Shown: in pieces, positions 12,301 through 24,600 of the stretch
Layout: each line of letters starts with the position of its first letter
How positions within the stretch are numbered: the first letter of the stretch is position 1
Assembly (NCBI GenBank): GCA_003117195.1
Contig: BDSI01000177.1
Location: 124,001-188,000 of the forward strand
Direction: 5' to 3'
DNA from: Eudorina sp. 2006-703-Eu-15
Taxonomy: Eukaryota > Chlorophyta > Chlorophyceae > Chlamydomonadales > Volvocaceae
Length of the DNA: 64,000 nt
Translations under genes and position numbers: made by a program
The notes under the pieces: model-generated
What the model was told of the DNA's origin: nothing
Databases searched by the model: none
The model's input: the letters and a program-made list of their open reading frames with translations, nothing else

Positions 12301-13996
12301 GCCGCTGACTGGCCGTGCAGCCGGCGGCGGCTGCGCAGGCGGCGCCGACGCCGGCGGGGGCGCCGGCGCGGCCGCGAACGGCGCCGACGCCGGCGCTGCC
12401 TGGCGGCGGACGGGGTGGTGGAGCTGCGCCAGCAGGCTGGCTGGCAGCCCGGGGTGGTTCTTGGCGGTGTCTCGGAGCTCCTTGCTGAAGGACGAGACGT
12501 CGGCGGCACCCGGACCCGGACCCGGGCTGGAGCTCACTCTGAGCGAGGCGCAGGGCGGCAGCGGCGCCGGCGGCAGGGATGGCGGATGGGGCGGGTGCGC
12601 CGCTGGCGTCGCCCACTGCTGCTGTGCGGCGGCTGGTGGCGGCGGCGCGCGGGGCAGCTGCGGCCCCCCGGAGGCGCCCCGCGTCCCATGGGTCACCGCG
12701 GCGGCGGTGCCGACGGTGCCCGTCGTCGCCGCCGCCGCGGCTGTCGCCACCGCCGCCGGCGTTGTGAGGGGCGGCAGCCGCGGCGCTCCGCCGGCCGCGC
12801 CCGGCTGCGCCGGCGGCGACGCGGCCGGCCCGCCCAAGCCCCCTGGCGCCGACGCCGCCGAGCTTCTTTCGCTCCCGGAGTCGGGGAGGTTCGCCGGCGG
12901 CAGGGGGAGGGACGCCAGCACGCTCCTTGCAGCGGACGGTTTGAGCACGAGGTGCCTGGGGGCCGGATCGGTGGGCGGGTGAGGGGATGGGGGGGTACCT
13001 GTGTGGTCCTTCATTCTGGGCCGTCCGAGAAGAGACGACTGTACTGCAGAACGGACCGGGCCTCTGCCTGGAGCCTCCACAAACCCCTCCCTCCCCTGGA
13101 GCCGCAGGGGTGCGGGCCCCGACGCGGCAAGAGGGGATGCCGGCCCACATGCACCCTCCCAGGAGTCCCTCCTCTGCAGGACCCTTACGTGTATCACCAC
13201 CGTCACCGCTACTGTCACCGCTACCGTCACCGCTACCGTCATCGCTACCTTGGAAGAGCCCCCGTCAAGACAGCGAAGAGCCCCCGGCTCAGCCCCGCCC
13301 GGCCCCGCCCCGCCCCGCCCCGCCCTGCCCTCCTCATCCCAGCAGTGGACGGGACCTCACCGTCCGACTCCGCCGCCTCCTGCCCCCGGGGGCGGGATAA
13401 CGGCCGACGCCCTCCCGCCGGTGCTGCCGCCGTTCCTGAGGCCGACGGCAGCCGCCGCCGTCGCGGTCGGGCCGGACAGCTGCGCTGACGTGGAGGGGCT
13501 GCGGCGGGCGCCCCGCGGGGGGGGGAGGTCGATACACCGGAGGACAACACGCAGGCGGGCGGACGGGCAGTCAGGTGTGAGGGTCGGCGGCAGGTCACGC
13601 GCTTGGCCGAGCTGAAACAGGGAGCCGCTGCTCTAGGGACCGCGATTCCTTTCCCGGTTGTGCGGGTGTGAAGGCGAGGGACGAGAGGTGGGGACGAGAG
13701 GTGAGGGGAGGTGTGTGTGTGTGTGTGTGCGCGCGCGCGCGACGGAACCCCGGCCAGCACCCCAGCCGGGTGGCGGAACTGCCGTACCGCGGCGCTGCTG
13801 GGCCCACCCGTCGGAGAGCCCCCACCCGCGCGGGCGGCGCCCAACCCCCCAGGAGCTGACCGTGGACGTTTGGCTAGGTGCGGCGGCCGGCTGCCGGGGC
13901 TCAGCCTGGAAGAGTGAGAGGCCTCCCTCCGGTCACTCACCGCGCCGCAGTCCCCAGGTCCGTCGCCACCGCCAGCTTAGCCAGAGCCCGCGACAT
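9341..13996 (-). CDS. Large low-complexity protein of unknown function (8 exons)
   Basis: I do not recognise this protein. Reconstructed exons, 5' to 3' on the minus strand: 13996-13941, 13611-13599 (a 13-nt micro-exon), 13479-13361, 12955-11915, 11542-10173, 9992-9967, 9714-9664 and 9421-9341. Every junction is GT-AG and keeps phase, giving 918 residues. The protein starts MSRALAKLAVATDLGTAA. It is dominated by Ala, Gly, Pro, Ser and Gln tracts. Conserved-looking islands are FSKELRDTAKNHPGLPASLL, ARQLTAQEIRAVVAALAAA, DPDPELDTAWANIVASNL and a C-terminal helix LERELETLSLEELQALQSKL. No membrane segment or known domain is visible. The two large exons are the safest part. The micro-exon and the 26-nt exon rest only on phase and splice signals and could be wrong. 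Confidence 0.6.
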
Positions 13997-14108
13997 CGGC
14001 ACACTTGCTTCGCTCTGGAGAACAGAGTACGGCGGATTTGGGTTCATGGATTGACGGAAAGGGGCACATCGAAGGCGCACCGGTCGAGCTCCGCCCACAA
14101 CACTCGAC

Positions 14109-14118
14109 GCTTATATTT
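14109..14118 (-). promoter_or_regulatory. Possible TATA element for the gene starting at 13996
   Basis: The minus strand reads AAATATAAGC here, about 115 bases upstream of the proposed ATG. The surrounding 14.1-14.7 kb is AT-rich compared with the flanking genes. This is a positional guess. Confidence 0.3.
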
Positions 14119-16100
14119 GCCAACGATTATAAAGCTCCATTGTTTATTCAGTTATTGGTAATTTAAAGATGAAGGTCCCATTGGCCGGTGTGAGCCTCGC
14201 GTACCTTTGCGACCATTATTGAGGAAGGGGCAACAACTTAATTTGTTACATCTTGACACATGCGGGTATCGCATCCCCGAAAGGCAAACGTCGAGCGCCC
14301 TGAGAACATAAGGTTTGGAATTCAAGCCGCTGGCTGAAGGAAAGGAGGGAATACTACAGAAGATTGAAGAGTCGATAATTGAATATGTCTGGGGAGCAGA
14401 TGTGGCTTTTCCGACCTCGGGGCAGGGCCGAACGGTCAGGTAGCGACACGAACGGAAAGACGTTGTTCAACGGGCGATCCCACCTTTCCATGCTCATGTC
14501 GGCAATGCGCTACAGGAAAAATAAAAATACCAATTTTATCTACTTTTACGATTTCAGGGACAGAAACTCAAGACTTGTCGCCCAAGCAAGGCAGCGACCC
14601 GTGGGTTAGGCAGCGTTACGCCGACGCTGCGCCCTGCCCATCACCGAAATCATTTGATGGGGGACGATTTATGCAGAGCCAACATTATTGACAACGACAA
14701 ATTTGCCTGATTTCAAGTGTCCCGGCGATACACAAAATGACCATGCTCGCCCTTGCGTTCTACGGAAATCCGAGCGCAAGAGCATTCAGTCCAATTCAGT
14801 CCAATAAGAAAGAGGCTAACCCTCGCAAACGAACCCTAACCACCCTCCCTCTCGGGCCCCCCCACACACGCACACACATACATACACACACGGTCGACCC
14901 TCGCGCAGAGTTCCGAAACAGAGGCGCACCCCACCGCGGCCACCACCGCCGGTCCGCCGCCATCCTCAGCACCCCGACCCTCACCACCGGCCTCCCGTCA
15001 CCGGCCCCGTCCTACCGCCACCGGTCATCGTAGCCGCCACACCGACACCACGACGTCTGCTCAGCCGACATGTGCTGACCTACGCGGCCCGTCAGTCGCA
15101 CCAAGTCGCACCCTTTATTAGTGCGTTATGGGTTTGGGCAGGGGCGGTTTGGTGGCAGACGGGCAATTTCCGGGCTTAGCTATGGCCCTTGCATGTCGTC
15201 ACGCGCTCCTCCGCCTGCATAAGAACGCACACAGACCCACACACAGCCCTATCCCCCTCCTCCGCAACATAGCCATACCCGGCCACGGCGGCCCCCCCCC
15301 CCCCCAACACACACACACACACACACATGCGGGGGCGAGGGTGCAGCCCGCAGCGCACCGCCCTCGGGAGGACCCGCCCGCCTCCGGGGACCCACCCTTG
15401 CACGTTGCACCGCCTGACCCCCCTGAGCGCAGCCAACTGTCATCCCATCCCAATACCACCGCCCTCACTGACGACGTCCGGCGCCCCGCCCGGCGCCCCG
15501 TCCGGATCTGCCGTACGTTTCGCCGTACGGTGCAAACAAACAGCACCTTTTATGGATACCTTACAGAGGATTAGAGCACACGAGGACAGGCCCCGACAGG
15601 CCCCGATGGGCCCTGACCTGACAGGCCCCGATGGGCCATGCCGTCGGGAAGTGAAGTGGGGTGAGGTCTCACGTCTGAGGTGATGAGATAGGCGTCGTCG
15701 CCACCTCGGGGTGACCGGCAGCTGGCCGGCAACTGCTCTGATGGGCAGCATGAGCCACCTCCCCGCACTCTGTGCGGCGGGGATATCAATAAAAAACATT
15801 CCCAGCCGGCGCGGGTGGGGGCAACAACGGGCGTTGGCCCGCAGATTGGAACAACAACGGCACGCCAAAGGCGCGGCGGCGCCGAAGCAGCGGCCGCGGC
15901 ACACATACAAAGACGCACCCGCCAGGTCCACCTCCGTAAGTTCTTGGGGTACGCGCAGCCCCCTCCCTCGCGGGGGGGGAGAGACCCCGGAGGGCGGCGT
16001 CCAAAACCCGCCGCGCCGCGTCATACATCTCGTCGGCGCAAACCTCACAGTGCGCAAATGCACATGCACACATGATGCACATGCACACATGCACATATAA

Positions 16101-16212
16101 TGTACACATCCACGAAGGAATATAAAGGCGGTCTGCGCCCCGTACCCCTTTTTTTCTATGTACACATCCACGAAGGAATATAAAGGCGGTCTGCGCCCCG
16201 TACCCTTTTTTC
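16101..16212. repeat. 58-bp tandem duplication containing a TATAAAG motif
   Basis: Two nearly identical units lie side by side, at 16101-16158 and 16159-16212. Each begins TGTACACATCCACGAAGGAA, then TATAAAGGCGGTCTGCGCCC and a T run. The near identity points to a recent duplication. Each carries a forward-oriented TATAAAG, but no plus-strand gene follows. Confidence 0.85.
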
Positions 16213-17194
16213 TTCATCCAACAATACAATGGGATGTGATGTGATGTGATGGGATGGGAAGGCAACAACGAACAACGATCAACGGTCAACGGATCATGTC
16301 CGCAGGCGCTACACATCACCGCCTGCACCAAGGGGAGTACCATAAGTCACCGCTTGCCGAGTGGTGCAGAGCGGTGTGAATCCGGGGAGGGTCACCGTTT
16401 TGCTCGGTTTCGGTTGATTATTTACGACAGGTAGATGCACGAGCAGGTAGATGCACGAGCACAACCACCCCAACTGAAAACTGTAGGTAGCAGTGGCCAC
16501 CGACTGCTCAGGGAGGTCTTCTCGCGCTCTCTCTCGCGGGGTACGGCAAGCCGCTGCGGCCGCTGTCAAGTCCCGATCGACGAATGAGATCATAATCTAC
16601 GACGCTCATCCGTACAGAGGGAACGACCTCGTGCTGTGTCGCGTGCCCGTCTCGCCCCATCTCTTCCCCTCCCCCCAAACAAAAAAACGACGTTGCCGCC
16701 CACCCATCGTCGCCATCCGACCAGGGGCCAGCCCTGACGAGGGGTCAGAGGCCGCCCACGACGGCCAGACGCAGGGACGCCGCTACAGGGGACACCTCGC
16801 GAGGACCCCAACCGCCAACCCCTAACTCCCAACTCCCAACCCACCGGGAGGTCAACATGCCGCAAAACGTGTTGCGAAGCATCTACGTGTGTGTCATTGG
16901 GCAGGCAAGGCTGGCGTGACATCTGCGTGTGTTTAGAAATGCAACCCGCCCGATCTGCGTGTGTGTGTGTGTGTATGCCCGGGCGAGGTCCTGTCATGTG
17001 GCCCCCGCGCGCAGCGCCCCAGGCCCCGCCAGCGCGCGTGTGGCGCAGTGCCCCTTCAGAGTACCGTCGGTTTAGTTGATTGGTCGGTTGGTTGTTGCGA
17101 CGGTTAGCTAAGCTTACCCCATGCCCCTCACGTCGGACTGAAACGCCTCTCGTGTCGCGAGAATGCCGTACAAGTTGTGCCGTACAAACACACA

Positions 17195-18322
17195 TCAGAA
17201 CCCGGTCACGGATTTAGGTCGCGCGTCCATCGCGACGCCGTACGGCACGAGGCCGACTGCGGCGCGCGCCGCCGCGCCCGCGCCCTCGCCGCCGTCACTG
17301 TCGCCGCTGGCGCTGCCGCCGCCGCCACCGGCGCCGTCGGCCGTCATCAGTCCACCCGGTGATGCCCGGAGCCTAAATATGGACAGCGCCTTGGGTGTGT
17401 GGTGGTGGTGATGGGGATGTTGATGATGGTGATGGTGAGGCTGCGGCGGCGGGTGTGGCTTTAGCGGCGGTGACGACCTAGATGGCGACAGCAAGGCCGC
17501 CGACGGGGACGACGACGACGGTGTCGACGGCTGCTGGGGCTGCGCCAGCGGCGGCGGCCCCGGCGGCGGCGATGGCGACATCAGGCGGCTGCAGCTGCCG
17601 CCGGCGCGGGCCGCTTGCGGCCCAACCCCGGGCGGCGTCGTGGCTGTAGCAACCGCCGCAGCCGCTGCCACCGTCGCCGTCGATAGCGCGCCCTGGACGT
17701 CGTTTACCGGTAGCCCTAACGCCAGCTGACCCACGGAGACACGCAGCGCCGCCGCCGCCGCCGCCAACCTGGGCTGACCTGGCGGCGGCGAGAGCGACGG
17801 CATCTCCAATGACCCGGGTGAACTCACCTCGGGGTGCACCCGGGTGGATGTGGCTCCGACAGCGGCGGCTTCGACGGCGCCGGGAGCCGCCGCCGCGGCC
17901 GCGGCGGCCGCCGTCGCAGCCGCCGCAGTCGCCGTACACTGTGGCGGCGCTCCTTCGCAGAGGTCCAGGAGCCTCTTGGACGACATCGACCTCAGCGCGG
18001 CGGCGGCGGAGCCCGCGATGGTGACCCGGTTGCGGCTGGCGGACAGTACGGCACTGGCGTCCGCCGGCGACGCCGGGCCGCCGCCGGCGCTCGGGCTCAG
18101 CAACGGCGAGTTCGCGCCGCCGCCGCCGCCGCCGCCGGGCACCGACAAGGGCGGCGCCCAGGCGATGCCGACAGGCCGCGGCTGCTGTGCTGGCTGCGGC
18201 TGCTGCGACTGCGGCTGCTGCGGCTGAGCTGGCAGAGGACCTGAGGGGGCCTGCAGCGCCTGGAAGCGCTGCGCCGGCGCCGACGTAGTGGCCGTCTGCG
18301 GAAACGGGGGCATGACGGCTGC

Positions 18323-18353
<31 letters not shown>

Positions 18354-18853
18354 GCAACCGCCGCCGCCGCCGCCGCCGCCGCGGATGCCGTAGATCCGGA
18401 CAGTGCTGTGGGCGCGAAGAGGGAGCTGCCACTGATGTTGACGGGGGTGCCGCCGATGCCGCCGATGGCGGCGGCGACGGCGGCTGTGGCAGCGGCGGCA
18501 GCGCCTGCGGCGGCGGCGGCGTCGGCGGCAGCGGCAAGCACCGCCGGCGCTGCGGTGCGGATCTCCAGTGAGGAACGAGACGGCAGCAGCTGTTGCTGCT
18601 GCTGCTGCAGCGGGTACGCGCCGTCGCGGCTGCACATGCTGGTGGTACCCGCCGCCACGAAGTAGGCGTCCACGGATCGCCGCCGGGCGCTGGTGGAGCC
18701 GATGAGGCGCAGTCGTTGGGACGTCGGCGCCAGGGCGGCGTTGCCGGAGCGCTGCGGTTGGAGGCTGTGGGTGCGACGCGGCCCGGTGGATGTCATCGCC
18801 GCCATGAACTCGTGAGGGTCGGTCGTCTCAAGCGGCGCGGAAGGGCCTTTCCT

Positions 18854-18892
<39 letters not shown>

Positions 18893-20122
18893 CGCCGCCG
18901 CCGCCATGACGTCGGCGCCTCGAGGGCTGACGTGCTCGGCGTCGGGGACGCCGCCACCGTAGCCGTACAAGGCGCCACTGGGTGTGGCTACGACGTCGCC
19001 GAACTGTACGACGGAGGCCCTGCGGCCGGTGACGGGCCGCTCGGCCCCGAAATCCGCCGACATGCGCGCGGAGGCGGAGGAGGACGCCGCGCGGCCTCGT
19101 TCCGCCGCCGCCTCGGCGCCGCCGCCGTTGTACGCCAGGGATGTACGACGGGTGGTCGCAGGGCGTTCCGGGCCCGCTGCCTCCGCCCCTGACCCCACGC
19201 GCGCCACCCAGCCCTGCGTCGCGCCCTCCATCGCGTCACCGCCAAAGTGAATCACCGACGAGCGCAGAGCGGTGCCGGGCCGCCCGCCCTCGACGCCGGC
19301 GGCGCCGCCGCCGCGCGAAGCTCGAGGCAGCTCCATCGAGTGGGTCGAGTAGTACACCGCCGAGGATCGACGCTGCTGCGAGGACGAGGTTGCGACGCCG
19401 GAGCCGAGGGGCCGTTCCGCCGGTTGCTGGAGGTACCGCGAAAAGACGACCGTTGACTGAGATTCACTTGCCGTACGTACGACAGGGGTCATGTAGGTCC
19501 CCGACTCCGACACGTCCTTCCACGCCGCCGCCGCGGCGGGCGACGCCCGGCGGCTGAAGAAGGAGCGCAGCTTGGCCCGGAGCTTGGCGGGCGCGGATTC
19601 GGGCTGGTGGGGTGCGGACTCGATGGCAGCGGCGGGGCAGGGCGGGCTTGGGGGCTTCCCTGGAGCTTCGTCCGGGAGATCATCCGGCTCATCTCCATCG
19701 CCTGTGGGCGCACCGCGACTGCTGGCAGCATCAGGCTTCGGCTCCCTCACGAGGGTGCTCTCCAGCTGCTGAAGAAAGCGCCTGCTGCGCTCGTATTCTG
19801 CACCAACAGAAGATATATGACGGGCATACCTCGGTTGGAAATCCGGAACCGCACATGCCAGCGTTCGCAAGTCAGACAGAAGATTGGCGCTCTTCAAAGG
19901 GTCCGCATCGATACCAACGCTAGGTTTTGCGTGAGAAAGTGGGAGTCCTTTCACCGACCGCACGCTCCCAAGTCACGGGCCCGAATAGGCAGGATGGACG
20001 TTGCATGGACAGCATTGACGCGCGTAATTGCATGAAATTAGAAGCACACAACCTGGCTGTCATGTGCTACCTGCCGCAAGGTCGGCCAGCAGGCGTTGAG
20101 GGTCTTGCTGCAAGTCAGCCAT
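17195..20122 (-). CDS. Large low-complexity protein with repeated RRxS motifs (2 exons)
   Basis: I do not recognise this protein. Exon 1 is 20122-20071 and exon 2 is 19947-17195, joined by a 123-nt intron in phase 1, giving 934 residues. The long open frame has no upstream in-frame ATG, so the start comes from the small first exon, MADLQQDPQRLLADLAAG. The first 90 residues look globular or helical (DPLKSANLLSDLRTLA, YERSRRFLQQLES). The rest is Ala, Gly, Ser and Pro rich with poly-Gly, poly-Ala, poly-Gln and a His-rich segment near the C-terminus. A motif RPxTxRRxSxxxFG recurs about every 40 residues around residues 205-330 and resembles basophilic kinase sites. No transmembrane segment or enzyme motif is visible. 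Further introns inside the long exon cannot be excluded. Confidence 0.6.
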
Positions 20123-21606
20123 GCGTCCCGTAGCGATGTCCGTTGAGCCAGCCGAATTCAGGGCATGCCAAGCCGAGGTGTCAGACCTTACGTAACTCAA
20201 CCTAAATCAATTGCCAGAAATGGTCAATCTTGGCGTGGCGTGGCAACGTTACAGTTAATTCACTGAGACAAACAACGGATGACATTTGGAGCGCTCATAC
20301 TGTTTTATTCTTGCATCACAACTTAAATGAAAAAGAAACTGCGCTGAGCGCTGAGTGCTGGAGCTTGGAGGCCTGCGATGTGGCAGAAGCTCAAGGAGTA
20401 CTGCAGTAACGTTTTCCTTGTCGGCACGGGCTGGCCAAGAGGGTTCACCTTTGCAGCTGCCTGCGACGTAAACGTCTCGCAATTTCATAAATATGTTCGC
20501 TCAGCCTTGGCAGCACACCGACTGGACTGCCTGACTTGGCCGCGGATGGCCCGAGCCTGGGTAATCAAGCAGTATATCATCATAACGTGCCACGCGAATG
20601 GCTTCTCTTGACTTCCACTGACAGCAGGGCGCAGACACCAGATGGCATGACTCACGAGGGATAGTGTGGGCTGCTCATGTCTCTCGCCAAGGAACGCGAC
20701 GGGCAACCCTAGACCGCCCCCTCCGCCCGCCACCGCACAGTACCCCGTAACGTGCAGTGCCTTTGGCAATCGGGCCTCATGCCACCCCGCCCCTCCACAC
20801 CTCACCCCACCCGCGAAAGCATACCGCCTACAGCCACCTGACCCCCTCCCCCCTCAAACATGGCAAGAGCCGCCGAACTGCCTGGGCCCGGTGGGAATGT
20901 CTAAACCCCTCAACCGAACAACGCCACCGCCTTCGCATACCACATAACAAGGTCAATCCACTGTCAAGCCTCACTCACCCTACGCCTCACGTCCGCTCCA
21001 GCATTCGCAAATAGGCTCATCCAAAGTGCGCTGTACGGCCTCTCCCGCGGCAGCCCTCTCAGTCTTCCGCCCATAAATGTACGGATACCGTGCATGAGCT
21101 TCAGCTCGTCCAGCCGGACCCTACCCTCCTGCAGTATAACCACTCCTGGACTCGCTGTCTGTCAGCTTATGACCATACATGGCAACTGGAGGGACCTGTA
21201 CGGCTACCTATACGATTAGCTCTATCTGTACGATAAGTTCTATCTGTACGACAACACCAACTGGCCAAGAACCCAACGGCGAAGGGCCCCAGCCGTCACT
21301 CCACCGAATCTGTCGCCCTACAACCGACCGGGCGAGAGGGACCGCGCATCGCATCGGGCGCCATCGCTCAACTTGTGAATGGGGTGCGCCCCCGTCGCCC
21401 GCATCCATTCAACCAACCACCACCCTTCCAAGGCGCTGCACGGGGACCGCGGTCGTCATGCCGTACAGCCCGTACTCCGCCGTACTGGAGGCGGGTGCCG
21501 CCCTGGGCTGGGCCCCTGACTAGCCAGCCCGTGCTGCTGCACAGACAGCCGCCCCGCAGGACAACGAAACCGCCTGGCACCGCAGCCGCGCAGGTACGGA
21601 AAGGGC
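20123..21606. other. Intergenic: upstream of 20122 gene and 3' UTR of 21607 gene
   Basis: No exon is supported. Both flanking genes read leftwards, so this is the promoter of one and the 3' UTR of the other. A reverse TGTAA signal occurs at 20249-20253. The minus strand carries GAATAAAAC near 20300, a weak TATA candidate about 180 bases upstream of the proposed ATG at 20122. Confidence 0.5.
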
Positions 21607-24600
21607 TCAGCGGCCGCCGCCTCCGCCCGCCTTGAATCGCTCCGCCCGCCGGCGCTGCTCCTCGCGGCCCGCTAGCAGCTCATCGAACTCGCGGAGCTGC
21701 CTGTGGCACCACGGATGGTGTTGCGGGCAGGTCGTCAGGAAAACACGGCGTGTACGGACACAAGAGGGCCCTTAGAAAGAACAAAATTTCTAGGGCGGAA
21801 CGATGCGTCGACGCGCCAACACCCCACGCCGTTCCAAGGCTCCATCCGCTGCGCTCCCACCATCGCACCGTACCCACCCAGGATCGCACTATACGGCAGG
21901 AGATGGCACCGCACCGCACCGCACCGCACCGCACCGCACCGCACACAGCACATCCCTGGCCTCATCGCGCCACCCGCCCACCAACCTGTATGCCCATTCC
22001 TGTATATCCTGTCCTTTATCGTATGTCCTGTCCTGTAAGTCCATTTCTTCTTCCCTGCGTCCTGTAAGTCCATTTCTTCTTCCCTGCGTCACAGGTCGCC
22101 CCTGTCCTCTACCACCACCCGTCCTACAACCCCGGGCTGCTCCCCGCTCGAGTGCGCCGTACCTGTCCACCTCCGGATCCGTCTCTACCTCCGGCTCAGG
22201 CTCCGGAACCACGTCTATGGTACGACCCGCGGGCCCGCGGCGCTCCGAATCCGCCTTGTTGGACGCTGCTGCGTCACCACATGGGCAGCAGGGGATGGGT
22301 TGGGGCTGGGATCCAAATGGGTCGATCGGACGACTGCCGCCGCAGCCCCTGGAGTCAAGCACCCATACCGGCTCCATGGATGGCGGGCGACTGCGAACCA
22401 ACCCTAGGCGAAACGCCGAAATGTCTGGAGGCGGCATGCACAGCTGCGGACTGCAGTAAAGTACGGCACTCTGGGACGCCGTGTACGGCCCGACATAAGC
22501 CCCACCTCTGGCTTTATCAGACGCCGGCTTCAGAAACAGGGATGTGGCCAACGCGCCGAGGCCTAGCCCGCCCGCCACCACAGCCTGCGTGCATGAGGCG
22601 AGGTGACGCAGGGGAGGAGGGCGGCGGCAATCGGGGAGCAACCAACTGAGGGCACCCAAGCCAGGGTACAGCGCCGGCAGGGGGGCCAACAGCAGCCAGG
22701 TTGCATGTGCATGAGCACCTCGGCGGGACCAGGGCTAAATTGAGAAAAATAAATAAACCCGGGACCAGGGCTGCAATCGTGAGTTGCCGAGTATGTGTCT
22801 GTGACAGCTGCCCCGCCGTAGGCCGCGCATGCGGCAGCAGGGCCGGGTCCTCAGCCAACCCGCCCGAACCCGAACCCGATCCCGATCCCGAACCCGAAGC
22901 CGAAGCCGAACCCGACCCAACTCGTTCGACCCTGACACTGCTGCGCCGCGGCGCCCTGCCACCGCTGCGCTCCCCCCTGTTGTCAATAAAGACAGCGAAA
23001 TCGCGAAACAAACACCGATTGCGTAGTAGTAGATTGCGCTCCCCCCCCGGGCCCCGCCCCGCCCCATTCGCACCCCCACCCACCCACCCACCCACCCACC
23101 CACCAACGTGAGCAGCTTGGGCAGCAGCAGCGCCGTGCCCAGCGTAGCGAACGTCGCGAAGGTCATCCCCCCGAACGCCAGCGCGCCCATCCCCACAAAC
23201 AGGAAGAAGGGCAGGAAGAGGGAGGTGAAGAGGGCGCCCGCGGAGAGCGCGGCGCCGATCGCCACCGCCGTGAAGGCCACACCGATGACCAGGGGGCCTG
23301 GGGAGCGGAGCGCGGCCGTGGGGCCCGGTGGGGAGGGCGGGGGGGTTCCGGAGACCGCGGGCTTAGTGCCCGGCCTACCTACCTTCCTGCCTGCCTTCCT
23401 GGGGGAAGGATGCGGCCCATGACATCCACCGTGCACATCGCTGTGCAGGGGTACGACATTCCCAGTTCCCGGGTATGGATTGGGGAACCGATACGTGGCA
23501 CAGGAGTCAATACGCGACCCAAGTTACTTACCATACATACCTGAATTGTGCGCGCACTGTTACCTCGGGCGACCGCGTCGCCGCCGGACCCATCCCGGAC
23601 CAACCAACGCGCGACAGCACGAGGACGGACCACACCGCAGACAGTTCCCGGGTAGGGCCCCGAGCAGGCGCCTGCTGGGGCCCCCAACCCCCCAGCACCC
23701 TTGGGCATCGTGCAGCCGCTGGTCGCCCTTCGGTCGGCCACCCACACCAACCCTGCCCTGACATACGTCCCCCTCATCACCCTCTCGCTCGCGATGGCTC
23801 TCCCTCCCCCCGCCCCCCTGTGGGCCGCCTTTCCTCCTCGCCTGCCCGCTGCTCCTCCCCCTGGCCCCGTCTAGGCCTATGGTTCTCCCATGTGCCTCGC
23901 ATCAGAAGAAGGGAGGGCCAGCGCGGTTGGGCTGCGGGACAGCCGAAGGAGGTTCGAGGGGCCCCGGCGAGCATTGGCCCCGCCTCCTCCGTCACGGTGC
24001 CACACGGGGCATATCCAGGCTTCCAGGGGCCCGGAGCTACAGACCCCACAGCCGATAGCTGCGTGAGGCAGCCCTGGCTGTGAGGCAGGTCGGGACGAGG
24101 GGGCGATCCGCACCGGATTGGACCCTCCCTGGATGGACCCACCAATGACGGCGGCCGCTAGCACCAGGCCTCCCACCACGGGAACAAGCAGCTTCCAAGC
24201 CTCATCCTGCCGTACCTGTACGACATGCATGCGGGGGCAAAACGCCCCGTGGAATTTACCGTAGGCCTGGCTTCTTGGGACATGCGGTGGTGGTAGTGGT
24301 GGTGATGGTCGATGGATTTCCCCAGGGCGAGGGGCGAGGGATGTCATGAGGACGCCCCCAAGCTGACATTGCCGATGATTGCTGCCAATGGCTCGGTCGT
24401 ACCTCAGTCTCGTACTCGTTGTACTGGATGCGGTACATCCCGCGGCGATTGGAGAACTGGAAACCGCCTCCTGCGTCCTCGTTGCGCCGTCCGCTCGACC
24501 GCTGTCCAGGCTGCTGCTGCCCACCGCTCTCGCCCCGGCGCCGCGCCTCGGGCACCACCCGGCGGCGGCAGGGGTGCAATGTGGATGGGACCAGACGAGG

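Larger units (their letters stand above)
13997..17194. other. Intergenic region: promoter of one minus-strand gene and 3' UTR of the next
   Basis: No exon is supported. The low-coordinate end should hold the promoter of the 13996 gene, and the high end the 3' UTR of the 17195-20122 gene. A reverse TGTAA signal sits at 15560-15564. The region holds (CA)n/(TG)n runs near 14865-14890, 15307-15328 and 16962-16977, a GGCCCCGAT-type short repeat near 15589-15640, and a 58-bp tandem duplication at 16101-16212. Confidence 0.55.

Noticed and set aside
10193..13615. Long plus-strand open frames rich in Pro, Arg and Ala (up to 441 codons)
   Set aside because: They mirror the GC-rich minus-strand exons of the low-complexity gene. 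They show no splice-phase logic or conserved islands.
17478..18635. 385-codon minus-strand open frame rich in Arg
   Set aside because: It is a frame-shifted shadow of the 934-residue protein, with composition explained by GC-rich codons.
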